64,000 nucleotides of DNA, from NCBI GenBank assembly GCA_038230335.1, contig JBBRNL010000008.1, positions 62,001 to 126,000 of the forward strand, written 5' to 3'. This DNA comes from JBBRDU01 sp038230335. Its GTDB lineage: Bacteria; Verrucomicrobiota; Verrucomicrobiia; Chthoniobacterales; UBA10450. Positions within the stretch are counted from its first letter, which is position 1. Every line of letters begins with the position of its first letter. Below the pieces are notes generated by a model that was given only the letters and a program-made list of their open reading frames with translations, was not told the origin of the DNA and did no database searches. Of the stretch, positions 44,100-53,565 are shown one piece after another. The position numbers were made by a program, and so were the translations under genes.

Positions 44100-46478
44100 A
44101 TGCCAGACCCCGTTCCATCCGAATCTCTTCCTCCACCGAGACGAGCTCTCCCTCGCGCGAGCAGTGGCACCGCCGCTGCCCTCCTCCCGGTGCTGGCCTG
44201 CTTTCTGGGCGGTGGCACGGCGAAATGGGCGGAGGGAATCGTAGTCGGGTTACTCGGACTCCTTCTCCTGGTCCGGCCGCCCAGAGTTTCGCTGGGTCGG
44301 GTAACCAACGTCGTGTTCGTTTTATTTGTCAGTCTGGCCGCGATCGCATTCCTTCCAGCGAACTGGTTCTTTGCCCCGGCCTGGCGAACCATCCTGGTTG
44401 AGGATTTTGGAATCCCACTGCCCCACACGGCATCCGCTCAACCCTGGATCAGTGCCACCTGCCTGGTCAGCTTGATCGCGGGAATCAGCTGGCTCTACTT
44501 TGTCAGCACACTGGAGCTTGAACTTCGATCGGTGCGCTTTCAGCTGCGACTCTTCGTCACCGGCATCATCTTCCTCGCGGCAATCTCGATCGTGCTTTAC
44601 CTGGCCCATTGGTCGCCGCCGTTCTGGATTAACCAGCGCAACTTCGGGCCTTTCCCTAATCGCAATCAGACAGGAGATCTTTTTGGGATTGCCTCGATCG
44701 TAGTTCTGGCCTGCGGACAGGATGACTTGCGGCGTAGCCGAAACCGGTGGGTGCTGTGGCTTGCAGGTCTCGGGATTCTAGTCACCGCACTCATTCTCAA
44801 TCTTTCGCGGGCCGGCATCGCGATTCTCGTGGGAGGCAGTGCCTTATGGGTCGTGGTGGTCACGTTGCGTCAGCGTTCGAGCGCGCGCATCGCTCTCGGG
44901 TTTTCGTTTTTGCTTCTTCTGGTCAGCGCAATTTTGCTGCTCGGCGGACAAACCCTGGAGCGTTTTCATCTCCACGGATTCGGCGGAACGGGGATCACGG
45001 TCGATTTCCGCTGGAAGATTTTCCATGATGCGTTCGAACTCATCCGGGCGTCGCCCTGGTGCGGGATTGGCCTCGGTAATTTTGATGCGGTTTTCGCGAC
45101 TTTTCGGCACGAATCGCTGACGGAGACCCGCGCGTTGCATCCGGAAAGTGATTGGATATGGATGTGGGCCGAACTCGGCTGGCCCGCCGTGCTTCTGACG
45201 ATCGTGGGCGCGGCGCTTTTGATCCGTCACGTTCTGCCTCTGCAGGAAGGGACAAATCAACGCTTTCGGCTGGCCGCTCTCCTCGGAGCGGTGATTTTCG
45301 CTGTGCATGGCATCGTTGACGTCTCGGGACATCGCGTTGGAACAGCGTATGCCGGATTGTTTCTCCTAGGCGCGGCCTTGCATCGGCCGCTCGCGTTGAA
45401 ACGCAGTTTCACCATCCCGATTTTCTTCCGCCTGATTGGCCTGGTTCTGCTCGTGTCCGGCGCCTCATGGACCATGGCCATGAAGAAGAACATGCTCTTG
45501 CCCGGTTCGGTCGGCGTTTCCAGTGTAAAACAACTTTCGCCGGTCTCGATCCGCGGCCGGAACTTTGCCGAGTCCATTTCGTTTAACACCCGTGGACTGG
45601 AATGGGCGCCGCTCGATTGGCAGCTATACTTTTCGCGCGCCCTGGCCGAAGTAGGCGCCCGGCAGCAAGATAATGCGCTGGATGACTTTCGGCGCGCCCG
45701 TTTCCTTGAACCAAATTCATTTGAGGTGCCGTTGGCCGAGGGAACGGCGTGGCTCGCGTCCGAGCCGATCTTTGCTGCGACGGCTTGGCGCGAGGCTTTG
45801 CGGCGGACCACGACCGGCCGGCAACGGCTCGAAGTTTTCGGCGGGATGGTGAACAAAGCATCGGTCGAGAATCCGGAGGTAGGACGCATCCTCCAGGAGG
45901 TTGGATTGACCCAGCATGACCTGGTGCTGGCTTATCTGAATCGGGTAAACGGGCCGCGTTTCAACGAAGAGCTACAGCGCTTTCTACGGGATGATCCCGA
46001 TTTGCATACGCTCGCGGAGACGGAGAAACTGGCAATCTTCGCACTCTGGTCGGAGCGGGGAGATTTGGATGAGCTAGCCCGACAGATCCAGCAACATTCC
46101 GAATGGATGCCCTATGCATGGTTTGGTGTGGCCAAGTACGACGCGGCCCGGAGTGATTTTCAAACGGCCTATGGACTGACCGAGCGATTCGGGGACGCCG
46201 TCGCCATGCCGCGGTTAAATGGGGGCGGTTCTCTCGAAGAACTGCAGAACCGCTACTACACAAACCCTGATAATTATGCGACTGGCTACGCCTTGTACCG
46301 CGTGCAGATGCAGCGGGGGCGGATCGATGACGCACTCCTGACGGCGAGGCATTTTAGCGAACGATCAAACGCGCCGGCCTACTTTCATTTTCTGGAGGCG
46401 CAAGGTTGGGCGGCCAAACAAAACTATGAGCGGGCTTGGAGTGCATGGCTGGCTTACCGTGATGCAGCGAAGAAATAG
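44100..46478 (+). CDS. O-antigen ligase/polymerase-like membrane protein with long C-terminal repeat domain (Wzy candidate 2)
   Basis: A 792-residue protein. The N-terminal ~430 residues contain about twelve helices of the O-antigen ligase/polymerase (Wzy_C) type, including FPNRNQTGDLFGIASIVVLACG and ILNLSRAGIAILVG and a periplasmic loop with GIGLGNFDAVFATFR and LHPESDW, which resembles the family's GxGxxNF and HxxxL features. From about residue 500 a soluble helical region has TPR-like repeats (WQLYFSRALAEVGARQQDNALDDFRRARFLEP). It would join or transfer glycan chains in the periplasm. It is divergent from the WcaJ-like gene and just upstream of a GT39-like gene. Confidence 0.82.
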   Translation: MPDPVPSESLPPPRRALPRASSGTAAALLPVLACFLGGGTAKWAEGIVVGLLGLLLLVRPPRVSLGRVTNVVFVLFVSLAAIAFLPANWFFAPAWRTILVEDFGIPLPHTASAQPWISATCLVSLIAGISWLYFVSTLELELRSVRFQLRLFVTGIIFLAAISIVLYLAHWSPPFWINQRNFGPFPNRNQTGDLFGIASIVVLACGQDDLRRSRNRWVLWLAGLGILVTALILNLSRAGIAILVGGSALWVVVVTLRQRSSARIALGFSFLLLLVSAILLLGGQTLERFHLHGFGGTGITVDFRWKIFHDAFELIRASPWCGIGLGNFDAVFATFRHESLTETRALHPESDWIWMWAELGWPAVLLTIVGAALLIRHVLPLQEGTNQRFRLAALLGAVIFAVHGIVDVSGHRVGTAYAGLFLLGAALHRPLALKRSFTIPIFFRLIGLVLLVSGASWTMAMKKNMLLPGSVGVSSVKQLSPVSIRGRNFAESISFNTRGLEWAPLDWQLYFSRALAEVGARQQDNALDDFRRARFLEPNSFEVPLAEGTAWLASEPIFAATAWREALRRTTTGRQRLEVFGGMVNKASVENPEVGRILQEVGLTQHDLVLAYLNRVNGPRFNEELQRFLRDDPDLHTLAETEKLAIFALWSERGDLDELARQIQQHSEWMPYAWFGVAKYDAARSDFQTAYGLTERFGDAVAMPRLNGGGSLEELQNRYYTNPDNYATGYALYRVQMQRGRIDDALLTARHFSERSNAPAYFHFLEAQGWAAKQNYERAWSAWLAYRDAAKK

Positions 46479-46499
46479 TCCGCCCGCATCACATTCCAA

Positions 46500-48035
46500 A
46501 TGAAAATTTCCGCGGCGGTGGCCCCGGGTCCTTTGATCGACCCCCCGGATAGGACGAGGTCAGCCGGGCCTTCGATCTGGGTCGCCTTGTGGCTGATTGC
46601 GCTGGCCAGTCGTCTTTGGGCTGCGTTCTACATTCCGAATGCCGAACAGGATGGCTATTCGGACGCCGAAACAATCGCTCGGCTAACGGCCGGTCTTTCG
46701 AACGGACAGTTTCGTCTCGCGGATCTTTATGGATTTTGGTTGCCCCTTTTCCAATTCGTCGCCGCCATCCTGAACATCTGGTTACGCGATCCCCTGCTGT
46801 CTGGGAAGGTTGTCTCCTCTGTCTGTGGGGGCGTGAGTTGCGTGCTGGTTTTTGCCATCGCCTACCGTCTGACGCGTCGCATGGCTCTCAGCCTCGCTGT
46901 GTTTGTCCTCGTTCTGCTGAACCCGCTGCACCTCTTGTACTCAGCGGCCTGCATGACCGATGTGCCGTTCGGTTGTCTCGCGCTCGCCAGTCTTTGGTTT
47001 CTTCTCGAAGATCGTTGGTGGGCGGCGGCGATTTTCGCTGCACTGGCCGGCGCTGTGCGGGTGGAAGCATGGGCGCTCATTCCGCTTCTGCCTCTTTTGC
47101 AGTTCATCCGGCAGCGGCGTGTTTCGCCGCTCCTTTGCTTAATTCTAATTTCTCCGCTGCTCGGCTGGTTGCTTATCAGTCGGATGGCGCGGGGAGACTG
47201 GTTCGCCTTCTTTGCGGAACGGGCTTTGTATCATGCTCATTACATTGATTTCCATCCCTCTCGTCGCGGATTTGCCGTGGCTGATGTCAGAGGCGACATC
47301 GATTACCTTTTGCTGGGTGCGAATCAAGTCGTCTTTATTGCCAGCATGGTGGGGGCGGTTTTAGTTTTTGTCGAAATGGTGCGGCGCCGTCGAATGACGT
47401 GGGCTTGTTTCGCCACCATTTCGTATCTTTTTGCGATCCTCGGACTTCTTGTGACGGCATATGTGACCAAGCGCCAACCGGTGTGGCTTCCGCGCTACGG
47501 TTTGTTCGCCTTCGTCCTCGGTTTGCCACTCATGGCGTGGCTCACGCAGCTATTGCTCGAGAAGGCGAGGCCGCTCTGGCTGGGGCGAGTCGGAGCGATC
47601 GTGCTCTTGCTGGCCTGTGCCTCATTGGTCAGGCCGCAGCTCTCGATTATTCCGCACGTGCTCGATGACTTCCGCGCGCAGTCCATGGTGGCCGATGCGC
47701 TCGTCTCGAATCTGGAGAAGTCTAACGACCACGAAACGCGTTGTTTTTCGGATGACGTGGCTATTCGGGTTTTGTCGCACCTTCCGGCCGATCGGTTTAT
47801 TAGTTCGCTTGGGGCACCGCGGGATGCCTGGGATCAGGTTACTCTCTTCGAGAGGTACTTGCGCGACCGGCATGTGGGATACCTGGTGTTCATGTCGACG
47901 GAAGATTCGCTGCCGGTAAAGCACTATTCAGAACTCGGTCACGGCCCGGCTCCGGCGGGTGGCCGATTCCAGGTGATTACTTCGGCGACCTCGGCGTTTG
48001 GGCCGGACGTTTGGTTATACCGTTTGCTGAACTAA
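46500..48035 (+). CDS. GT39-like polytopic membrane glycosyltransferase
   Basis: A 511-residue membrane protein with about ten to eleven helices and a GT-C-like first loop (NAEQDGYSDAETIARL) whose acidic residues resemble the DxD/DE catalytic site of ArnT- and RgtA/B-like enzymes. Those enzymes take a sugar or aminosugar from a polyprenyl phosphate and act on the outer face of the inner membrane. It starts 21 bases after the TPR polymerase gene and ends in a 4-base overlap with the convergent ppdK stop. Addition of a side-branch sugar to the exported polysaccharide or to lipid A is possible; neither is shown. Confidence 0.75.
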   Translation: MKISAAVAPGPLIDPPDRTRSAGPSIWVALWLIALASRLWAAFYIPNAEQDGYSDAETIARLTAGLSNGQFRLADLYGFWLPLFQFVAAILNIWLRDPLLSGKVVSSVCGGVSCVLVFAIAYRLTRRMALSLAVFVLVLLNPLHLLYSAACMTDVPFGCLALASLWFLLEDRWWAAAIFAALAGAVRVEAWALIPLLPLLQFIRQRRVSPLLCLILISPLLGWLLISRMARGDWFAFFAERALYHAHYIDFHPSRRGFAVADVRGDIDYLLLGANQVVFIASMVGAVLVFVEMVRRRRMTWACFATISYLFAILGLLVTAYVTKRQPVWLPRYGLFAFVLGLPLMAWLTQLLLEKARPLWLGRVGAIVLLLACASLVRPQLSIIPHVLDDFRAQSMVADALVSNLEKSNDHETRCFSDDVAIRVLSHLPADRFISSLGAPRDAWDQVTLFERYLRDRHVGYLVFMSTEDSLPVKHYSELGHGPAPAGGRFQVITSATSAFGPDVWLYRLLN

Positions 48036-50839
48036 TCAGCCAGAGCTGCCTGGGCCGCGGCCAACCGCGCGATCGGCACTCGAAAGGGACTGCAACTGAC
48101 GTAGTCCAGTCCGAGTCGATGGCAGAACTTTACGCTGTCGGGATCGCCGCCATGTTCGCCGCAAATGCCCAACTTTATTTTTGGACGACTCTTCCGGCCT
48201 TTCTCGACCGCGATTTGCATGAGTTGGCCGACGCCGGTCTGATCGAGGGTAGCGAATGGGTTCTTCTTAAAGATCTCGTTCTCCACATAAGGCATGAGAA
48301 AGTTGCCCATGTCGTCGCGACTGATGCCGAGCGCCATTTGCGTGAGATCGTTTGTGCCGAAGCTGAAGAATTCCGCAGTCGTGGCTATTTCATCCGCCGT
48401 GAGCGCACCGCGAGGCACTTCAATCATGGTCCCGACCATGTAATCGAACTTCACCTTCTTCTCCGACATCACTTCTTTGGCGACGCGATGGACGATCTCC
48501 GCCTGAAGATCAAATTCCTTCTTGAAACCAACGAGTGGAATCATGATCTCGGGCTTCACCTTAATCTTCTTCTTTGCGACATGGGCGGCTGCTTCGAAGA
48601 CGGCCCGGGCCTGCATTTCGGTAATCTCCGGATAAGCAATGCCGAGGCGGCAGCCGCGGTGACCAAGCATGGGGTTGAACTCGTGGAGTTGCTCCACCCG
48701 ATGCGCGACTTTCTCCGCGCTGACGCCGATTTTTTTCGCGAGGTCCGCCTGTGATTTCGCTTCGTGCGGAAGGAATTCGTGGAGTGGTGGGTCGAGGAAA
48801 CGGATCGTCGCGGGATAGCCTTTGAGTGCTTGGAAGATCCCGATGAAGTCATTGCGCTGATAGGGAAGGAGCTTGGCCAGGGCGGCTTTCCGATCCTCCA
48901 CGTTGTCCGCCAGAATCATCTCACGCATCGCATCGATGCGATCGCCCTCGAAAAACATGTGCTCGGTGCGTGTGAGGCCAATGCCGACCGCGCCGAAGGC
49001 GAGCGCGTTTTCCGTCTGCTCCGGGTTGTCGGCATTGCAGCGAACGTCGAGTCGCGCGGCTGCCGAACACCAAGTCATGAGTTGATTAAATGCTTTGAAT
49101 TTCTCCGTTTTCTGCGCGGCTCTGTCGCCGTGCAGCATGCCGGTGATGATTTCGCTGGGTGCGGTCGCGAGTTGACCGGCGTAAACCGTGCCGGCGGTGC
49201 CGTCGATGGAGAGAAAATCTTCTTCCTGGAAGGTTTGTCCGGCCACGGAAACCGTCCTCTTCTTGTAATCGATCTGCAAGGCGGAGGCGCCGCAGATGCA
49301 AACCTTGCCCATCTGACGGGCAACGAGCGCGGCGTGCGAAGAGACACCGCCTTTCGCCGTGAGGATTCCTTCCGCCGCGATCATGCCGCGCAAGTCTTCT
49401 GGACTTGTTTCGTTGCGCACGAGCAGGACTTTTTCTCCTTTCTCGGCCGCGGCGGCGGCGCGATCCGCGTTCAGATAAATCCGCCCGGAAGCAGCGCCGG
49501 GACCGGCCGGAAGACCGCTGGCAATGGCTTTCGCTTTCTTCACTTCGGTAACGTCAAAGATCGGTGCGAGGAGCTGGTCCAGTTGATCCGCCGGATTGCG
49601 CATGACGGCGGTCTTCCAGTCGATCAGCTTCTCCTTGAACATGTCCATGGAGAATTTGAGCGCAGCGGCAGCGGTCCGTTTGCCGTTGCGCGTTTGCAGC
49701 ATGAAAAGCTTTCCATCCTGGATGGTGAACTCCACGTCCTGCACATCCTTGAAATGCTTTTCCAGAGTGGCCCGAACCTTGAGCAATTCGGCATAGCATT
49801 TCGGCATCAACTTCTTCAACTCGAGCACCGGTTGCGGCGTGCGTACGCCGGCCACGACATCTTCGCCCTGCGCGTCGATCAGGAATTCACCGTAAAATTC
49901 ATTTACACCGTTGGCCGGGTTGCGCGTAAAGGCGACGCCCGAGCCGGAGTTCGTGCCGGTGTTACCATAAACCATGGCCTGCACGTTGACCGCCGTGCCC
50001 CAATCCTGGGGAATGTTGTACTTCCGGCGGTAGACAATCGCGCGATCGTTCATCCATGAACCGAAGACGGCGCCGGCGGCGCCCTTCAGCTGATCCCATG
50101 GATTATTTGGGAAGGCCCGGCCGCTGCGTTCTTTCACCAGTTTCTTAAAACGCGCGACCAGCTCCTGATAATCGGAGGCGTCCAGCTTCGAATCGTCGAT
50201 ATCGTGCTGGCCGTATTTCTCGTCTTTGTAATGCTCGATGATTGATTCAAAAGGATCGTGATCCTCGCCTTCCCGTTTCTGCACGCCCATGACGACGTCG
50301 CCATACATTTGGATGAACCGGCGATAGCAATCCCACGCGAAGCGCTCGTTCTTGGTCGCCCGGACAAGTGCGTCAACGGTTTCGTCGTTCAAACCGAGGT
50401 TTAGAATCGTGTCCATCATGCCGGGCATCGAATCGCGTGCGCCGGATCGGACGGCCAACAGCAACGGCATGGCCTGAGTGTCGCCAAATTTTGTGCCCAT
50501 GATTCGCTCCATTCGGCGAACGCCTTCTTCCATCTGCGCCGGCATGGCGGCAGGGTAGGTCCGGTTGTGCGTATAAAAATAGGTACACACCTCTGTCGTG
50601 ACCGTGAAGCCGGGGGGAACCGGCAGACCGATGCGTGTCATTTCCGCGAGATTGGCACCTTTGCCACCGAGCAACGGTTTCATGTTGCCGGCGCCGTCGG
50701 CGCGGCCATTACCGAAATAGTAAACGTAGCGCGAGACCTTGGTGGGGCGACCCGTTCGAGCGGCGCGCGCCCCTAAACCTGAAGCCGATTTGCGCTTGAA
50801 GCCCGCGGTGGAGCGGGCTGATTTGGTGTTCTTAGCCAT
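48032..50839 (-). CDS. ppdK: Pyruvate, phosphate dikinase
   Basis: This enzyme interconverts pyruvate, ATP and phosphate with PEP, AMP and pyrophosphate in the cytoplasm. From ATG 50839 it has 935 residues. The N-terminal ATP-grasp region begins VYYFGNG ... LLGGKGANLAEM, with PPGFTVTTEVC. The phosphohistidine domain has LTAKGGVSSHAALVARQMGK, in which the histidine of SHAA carries the phosphate. The C-terminal PEP-binding barrel includes LGICGEHGGDP with the catalytic cysteine. A basic tail of about 35 residues (MAKNTKSARSTAGFKRK...) precedes the usual start and is longer than in standard enzymes. It lies downstream of the PUR-like gene on the same strand. Confidence 0.96.
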   Translation of the reverse strand: MAKNTKSARSTAGFKRKSASGLGARAARTGRPTKVSRYVYYFGNGRADGAGNMKPLLGGKGANLAEMTRIGLPVPPGFTVTTEVCTYFYTHNRTYPAAMPAQMEEGVRRMERIMGTKFGDTQAMPLLLAVRSGARDSMPGMMDTILNLGLNDETVDALVRATKNERFAWDCYRRFIQMYGDVVMGVQKREGEDHDPFESIIEHYKDEKYGQHDIDDSKLDASDYQELVARFKKLVKERSGRAFPNNPWDQLKGAAGAVFGSWMNDRAIVYRRKYNIPQDWGTAVNVQAMVYGNTGTNSGSGVAFTRNPANGVNEFYGEFLIDAQGEDVVAGVRTPQPVLELKKLMPKCYAELLKVRATLEKHFKDVQDVEFTIQDGKLFMLQTRNGKRTAAAALKFSMDMFKEKLIDWKTAVMRNPADQLDQLLAPIFDVTEVKKAKAIASGLPAGPGAASGRIYLNADRAAAAAEKGEKVLLVRNETSPEDLRGMIAAEGILTAKGGVSSHAALVARQMGKVCICGASALQIDYKKRTVSVAGQTFQEEDFLSIDGTAGTVYAGQLATAPSEIITGMLHGDRAAQKTEKFKAFNQLMTWCSAAARLDVRCNADNPEQTENALAFGAVGIGLTRTEHMFFEGDRIDAMREMILADNVEDRKAALAKLLPYQRNDFIGIFQALKGYPATIRFLDPPLHEFLPHEAKSQADLAKKIGVSAEKVAHRVEQLHEFNPMLGHRGCRLGIAYPEITEMQARAVFEAAAHVAKKKIKVKPEIMIPLVGFKKEFDLQAEIVHRVAKEVMSEKKVKFDYMVGTMIEVPRGALTADEIATTAEFFSFGTNDLTQMALGISRDDMGNFLMPYVENEIFKKNPFATLDQTGVGQLMQIAVEKGRKSRPKIKLGICGEHGGDPDSVKFCHRLGLDYVSCSPFRVPIARLAAAQAALAD

Positions 50840-50971
50840 AAAAATTTTAGTGAACCTGCGGGAGGAAGCGCACACTAATTCCCAGGGTTTGCGTGTCAAC
50901 GCGCGGGACGTCGCGCCTGCGATTAATTTTCGAGAGACCTGTCGCCTACCCCGATGAGGTCATTCCGCGGA

Positions 50972-51181
50972 TCAGGCGTGCGCGCTTTCGACGCCCGCTA
51001 ACACTTCGCCGATCGCTGCTTTGAATTCATCGACGCCCGTACTTGGGACGATGATGGTGTTGCGCCGGCCATGTGCTTCTTCCGTGATCCGCAGGAACTT
51101 ACCGCGATCGTTTTCTCGGAACTCCACGTGAAAGTGCTTGCGCTCAATCTGGAGTTCTTTTGCCTCGATGATGTTGTCCAT
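50972..51181 (-). CDS. PUR-alpha-like small nucleic-acid-binding protein (DUF3276 type)
   Basis: A 69-residue protein carrying one PUR repeat: IERKHFHVEFRENDRGKFLRITEE followed by RRNTIIVPSTGVDEF. This is the beta-strand pattern of PUR proteins, which bind single-stranded DNA or RNA as dimers. Bacteroidota and several other phyla have such short single-repeat forms. The ATG at 51181 is the only convenient start. It lies between rnr and ppdK on the same strand, with 95 and 132 bases to its neighbours. A role in RNA or DNA binding is inferred from the family; no target is known here. Confidence 0.85.
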   Translation of the reverse strand: MDNIIEAKELQIERKHFHVEFRENDRGKFLRITEEAHGRRNTIIVPSTGVDEFKAAIGEVLAGVESAHA

Positions 51182-51276
51182 TCCTAAAGGCTGTGAGTTT
51201 GATCGGGCCCGCGCCGGAAGGGAAGAAGATTATGCGATGTTCGTTAACCCTGTTTATTAGTCGTTTACGTTAAAAG

Positions 51277-53463
51277 TTAACGCCGCCGCCGTCCGCGCGG
51301 TGTCGCCCGCTTCGGTTGATCGGCCAAAGCAAAATCAATCTGGCGTTTAAACCGATCGACCCGAGCGACGAAGACGCGAAGCTCGTCTCCTACGGAAAAG
51401 CGTTTGCGCGAGCGTCTTGCGGTCAAGCGACGTTGCGCCGCGTCGAAGACATAAAAGTCGTCGGTCAAGGTGGAGACGTGAACCACGCCAGTGAGCAGGA
51501 CATCGGGCAACTCGATGACCAGCCCGTAATTGCGGACATCCACCACGGTGGCGCGAAAATCCTGCGGATCATGCTCAGCCAGCTGACGCTCGAAGAATTC
51601 CAGCTTCTTCATCCGGACTGCTTCCATCTCCGCTTCGGCCGCTGTTCGTTCGGTGGTCGAGATGTGTTCAGCTAACGAGGCGAGCTCTCCCAAGTCGACT
51701 CGGGCGGGCCTTTTTTCGCTTCGTTCGGCAAGGGACCGGTGTGCTACCAGGTCCGCATATCTCCGGATCGGACTGGTGAAATGGAGATAATTGTTTTTGG
51801 CCAGGCCATAGTGACCGAGTGGCTGAGGCAGATAGCGGGCTCGCTTCAGACTCTTGAGCAGTCCGATTTTTAATGCCTGTTCCTCCGGTTTGCCTTTGGT
51901 CGCGGCGAGGAGCCGCTGAATCTCACGGCGCTGGCTCAGATCGCCAACCTTATACTGATAACTCAGCGCCAGTTCCCGATACTCAGCCAGTTTTTCCGGG
52001 TCAGGATTCTCATGGACCCGGTAAATAGTCGGGATCGACCGATTCTTTAGCTCATGCGCCACGGCTTCGTTAGCCGCCAGCATGAACTCCTCGACGAGTT
52101 GATGTGACTCGTCGTTTTCGATGCGCTCGAGTCGGACCGGGCGTCCTTCTGCGTCGAGACGTACCTTCACTTCCGGGAAATCGAGATCGAGGGATCCTTG
52201 TTCGAATCGCTTGCGACGTAACAAGGCGGCCAAATCCCAGGCGGTGTGCAGTCGCTCGCCCAGTTGATCGCGCGCGGGCGATTTCAGGATCGCATACGCC
52301 TCCTTGTAGGTAAGACGCTTGGCACTGCGAATGACGGTTCGCCCGAATCGAGCCGAGGTGACGCGGCCGTTATTATCAAAATCAATAAACGCGGAGTGGG
52401 TCAGACGGTCCACGTCGGGCTTAAGACTGCACACGCCATTGCTTAACCGCTCCGGCAGCATCGGAATGACGCGATCAGGCAAATACACGCTGTTGCCCCG
52501 GAGGCGCGCCTCGCGGTCGAGGGCGCTGCCCGGTGTGACGTAGGCGGCGACGTCGGCAATGTGGACGCCGAGACGCCAGCCGCCGCCAAGTTTTTCGACA
52601 TCGACGGCGTCATCAAAATCCTTGGCGTCGTCCGGATCAATCGTGACGATAAATTTTCCGCGCAAATCCTCGCGTCCTGCGATCAAGCCAGCTTCGACGG
52701 TTTGCGGAATCCGATTCGCCTCATCCAGGACGTTCTTGGGGAATTCGGTGGGAAGGTGATAATTCCGAACAATCGACAGGACATCGACGCCCGGCGCGTC
52801 GGCTGAACCGAGCACCTCGGTGATTTCGCCTTCCGGATTAACGTGCCGCGACTCCCAAATATCGAGGCGCACCACCACCTTGTCGCCGATTGCGGGTGAG
52901 CGAGGCAACCGGGCCTGGGGCGGCACCTGCACGTAAACGTTGTGCGTGAGACGGGGATCGTCTGGAATGACGTAGAAGAAACTTTTGGGCGATCGCTGGA
53001 GCGTCCCGACGATGGTGTCGTGGGCCCGTTCGAGTATTTTAATCACCCGGCCTTCGGCGCGCGCGTGAGTCTTGCGGCGGGCGGGCGCAGTCTCTCTTGC
53101 GATGCGCACGACCACGCGGTCTCCGTGCATGGCGGTCCCGGTGTTTTCGGCCGCCACAAAAATGTCTTTTTCGCCTGCCTTTTCCGTGACGAGGAAAGCG
53201 AAGCCGGACGGGTGAATCGACAACGTACCCGTGACGAGGTCGGCTTCATCCGGCAGGACGTAACGGTTTTTTCGGATGCACGCGATCTGGCCGGCGAGTT
53301 CCATTTCACCTAGCGTTTTGCCGAGTTCGGAGCGTTGATGCGGCTTTAGGGTGAGTTCGCGCGCCATTTCGACTTTGTCGAGCGGGCGATAATCGCGGCG
53401 CGCGAGAAGGCGCAGAACGGATTCGCGAAGTTGCGGTGGATTGCCTTTCACGTGAAGGGGCAA
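51277..53463 (-). CDS. rnr: Ribonuclease R
   Basis: A processive 3'-5' exoribonuclease of 728 residues. An N-terminal winged-helix region (LRESVLRLLARRDYRPLDK) precedes two cold-shock-like domains (GFAFLVTEKAGEKDIFV) and the RNB catalytic domain with DPDDAKDFDDAVDVE (metal-binding aspartates, about residues 266-280). A C-terminal S1 domain (about 625-710) ends in a basic tail (KRATPRGRRRR). TTG 53463 is the start used; GTG 53451 is an alternative. It heads a minus-strand run with the PUR-like gene and ppdK and diverges from folP. Confidence 0.95.
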   Translation of the reverse strand: MPLHVKGNPPQLRESVLRLLARRDYRPLDKVEMARELTLKPHQRSELGKTLGEMELAGQIACIRKNRYVLPDEADLVTGTLSIHPSGFAFLVTEKAGEKDIFVAAENTGTAMHGDRVVVRIARETAPARRKTHARAEGRVIKILERAHDTIVGTLQRSPKSFFYVIPDDPRLTHNVYVQVPPQARLPRSPAIGDKVVVRLDIWESRHVNPEGEITEVLGSADAPGVDVLSIVRNYHLPTEFPKNVLDEANRIPQTVEAGLIAGREDLRGKFIVTIDPDDAKDFDDAVDVEKLGGGWRLGVHIADVAAYVTPGSALDREARLRGNSVYLPDRVIPMLPERLSNGVCSLKPDVDRLTHSAFIDFDNNGRVTSARFGRTVIRSAKRLTYKEAYAILKSPARDQLGERLHTAWDLAALLRRKRFEQGSLDLDFPEVKVRLDAEGRPVRLERIENDESHQLVEEFMLAANEAVAHELKNRSIPTIYRVHENPDPEKLAEYRELALSYQYKVGDLSQRREIQRLLAATKGKPEEQALKIGLLKSLKRARYLPQPLGHYGLAKNNYLHFTSPIRRYADLVAHRSLAERSEKRPARVDLGELASLAEHISTTERTAAEAEMEAVRMKKLEFFERQLAEHDPQDFRATVVDVRNYGLVIELPDVLLTGVVHVSTLTDDFYVFDAAQRRLTARRSRKRFSVGDELRVFVARVDRFKRQIDFALADQPKRATPRGRRRR

Positions 53464-53565
53464 CTGTTCACGCGAAACGGGACAAGACCAAGCGTGATCT
53501 TTCTTGAAATAATGGGGGTCGGGCAGAACGGTTCGAATAAGCGGGCCTCAATGCTAGTCTGACCC

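Noticed and set aside
44080..44100. Six-codon frame (MVVFFG) whose stop overlaps the start at 44100, beginning in a TACCATGGTA palindrome
   Set aside because: It is too short to tell from chance; a leader peptide is possible but unsupported.
48764..50059. 431-codon plus-strand frame opposite ppdK
   Set aside because: Antisense shadow of a confident gene, without start signals or a recognisable product.
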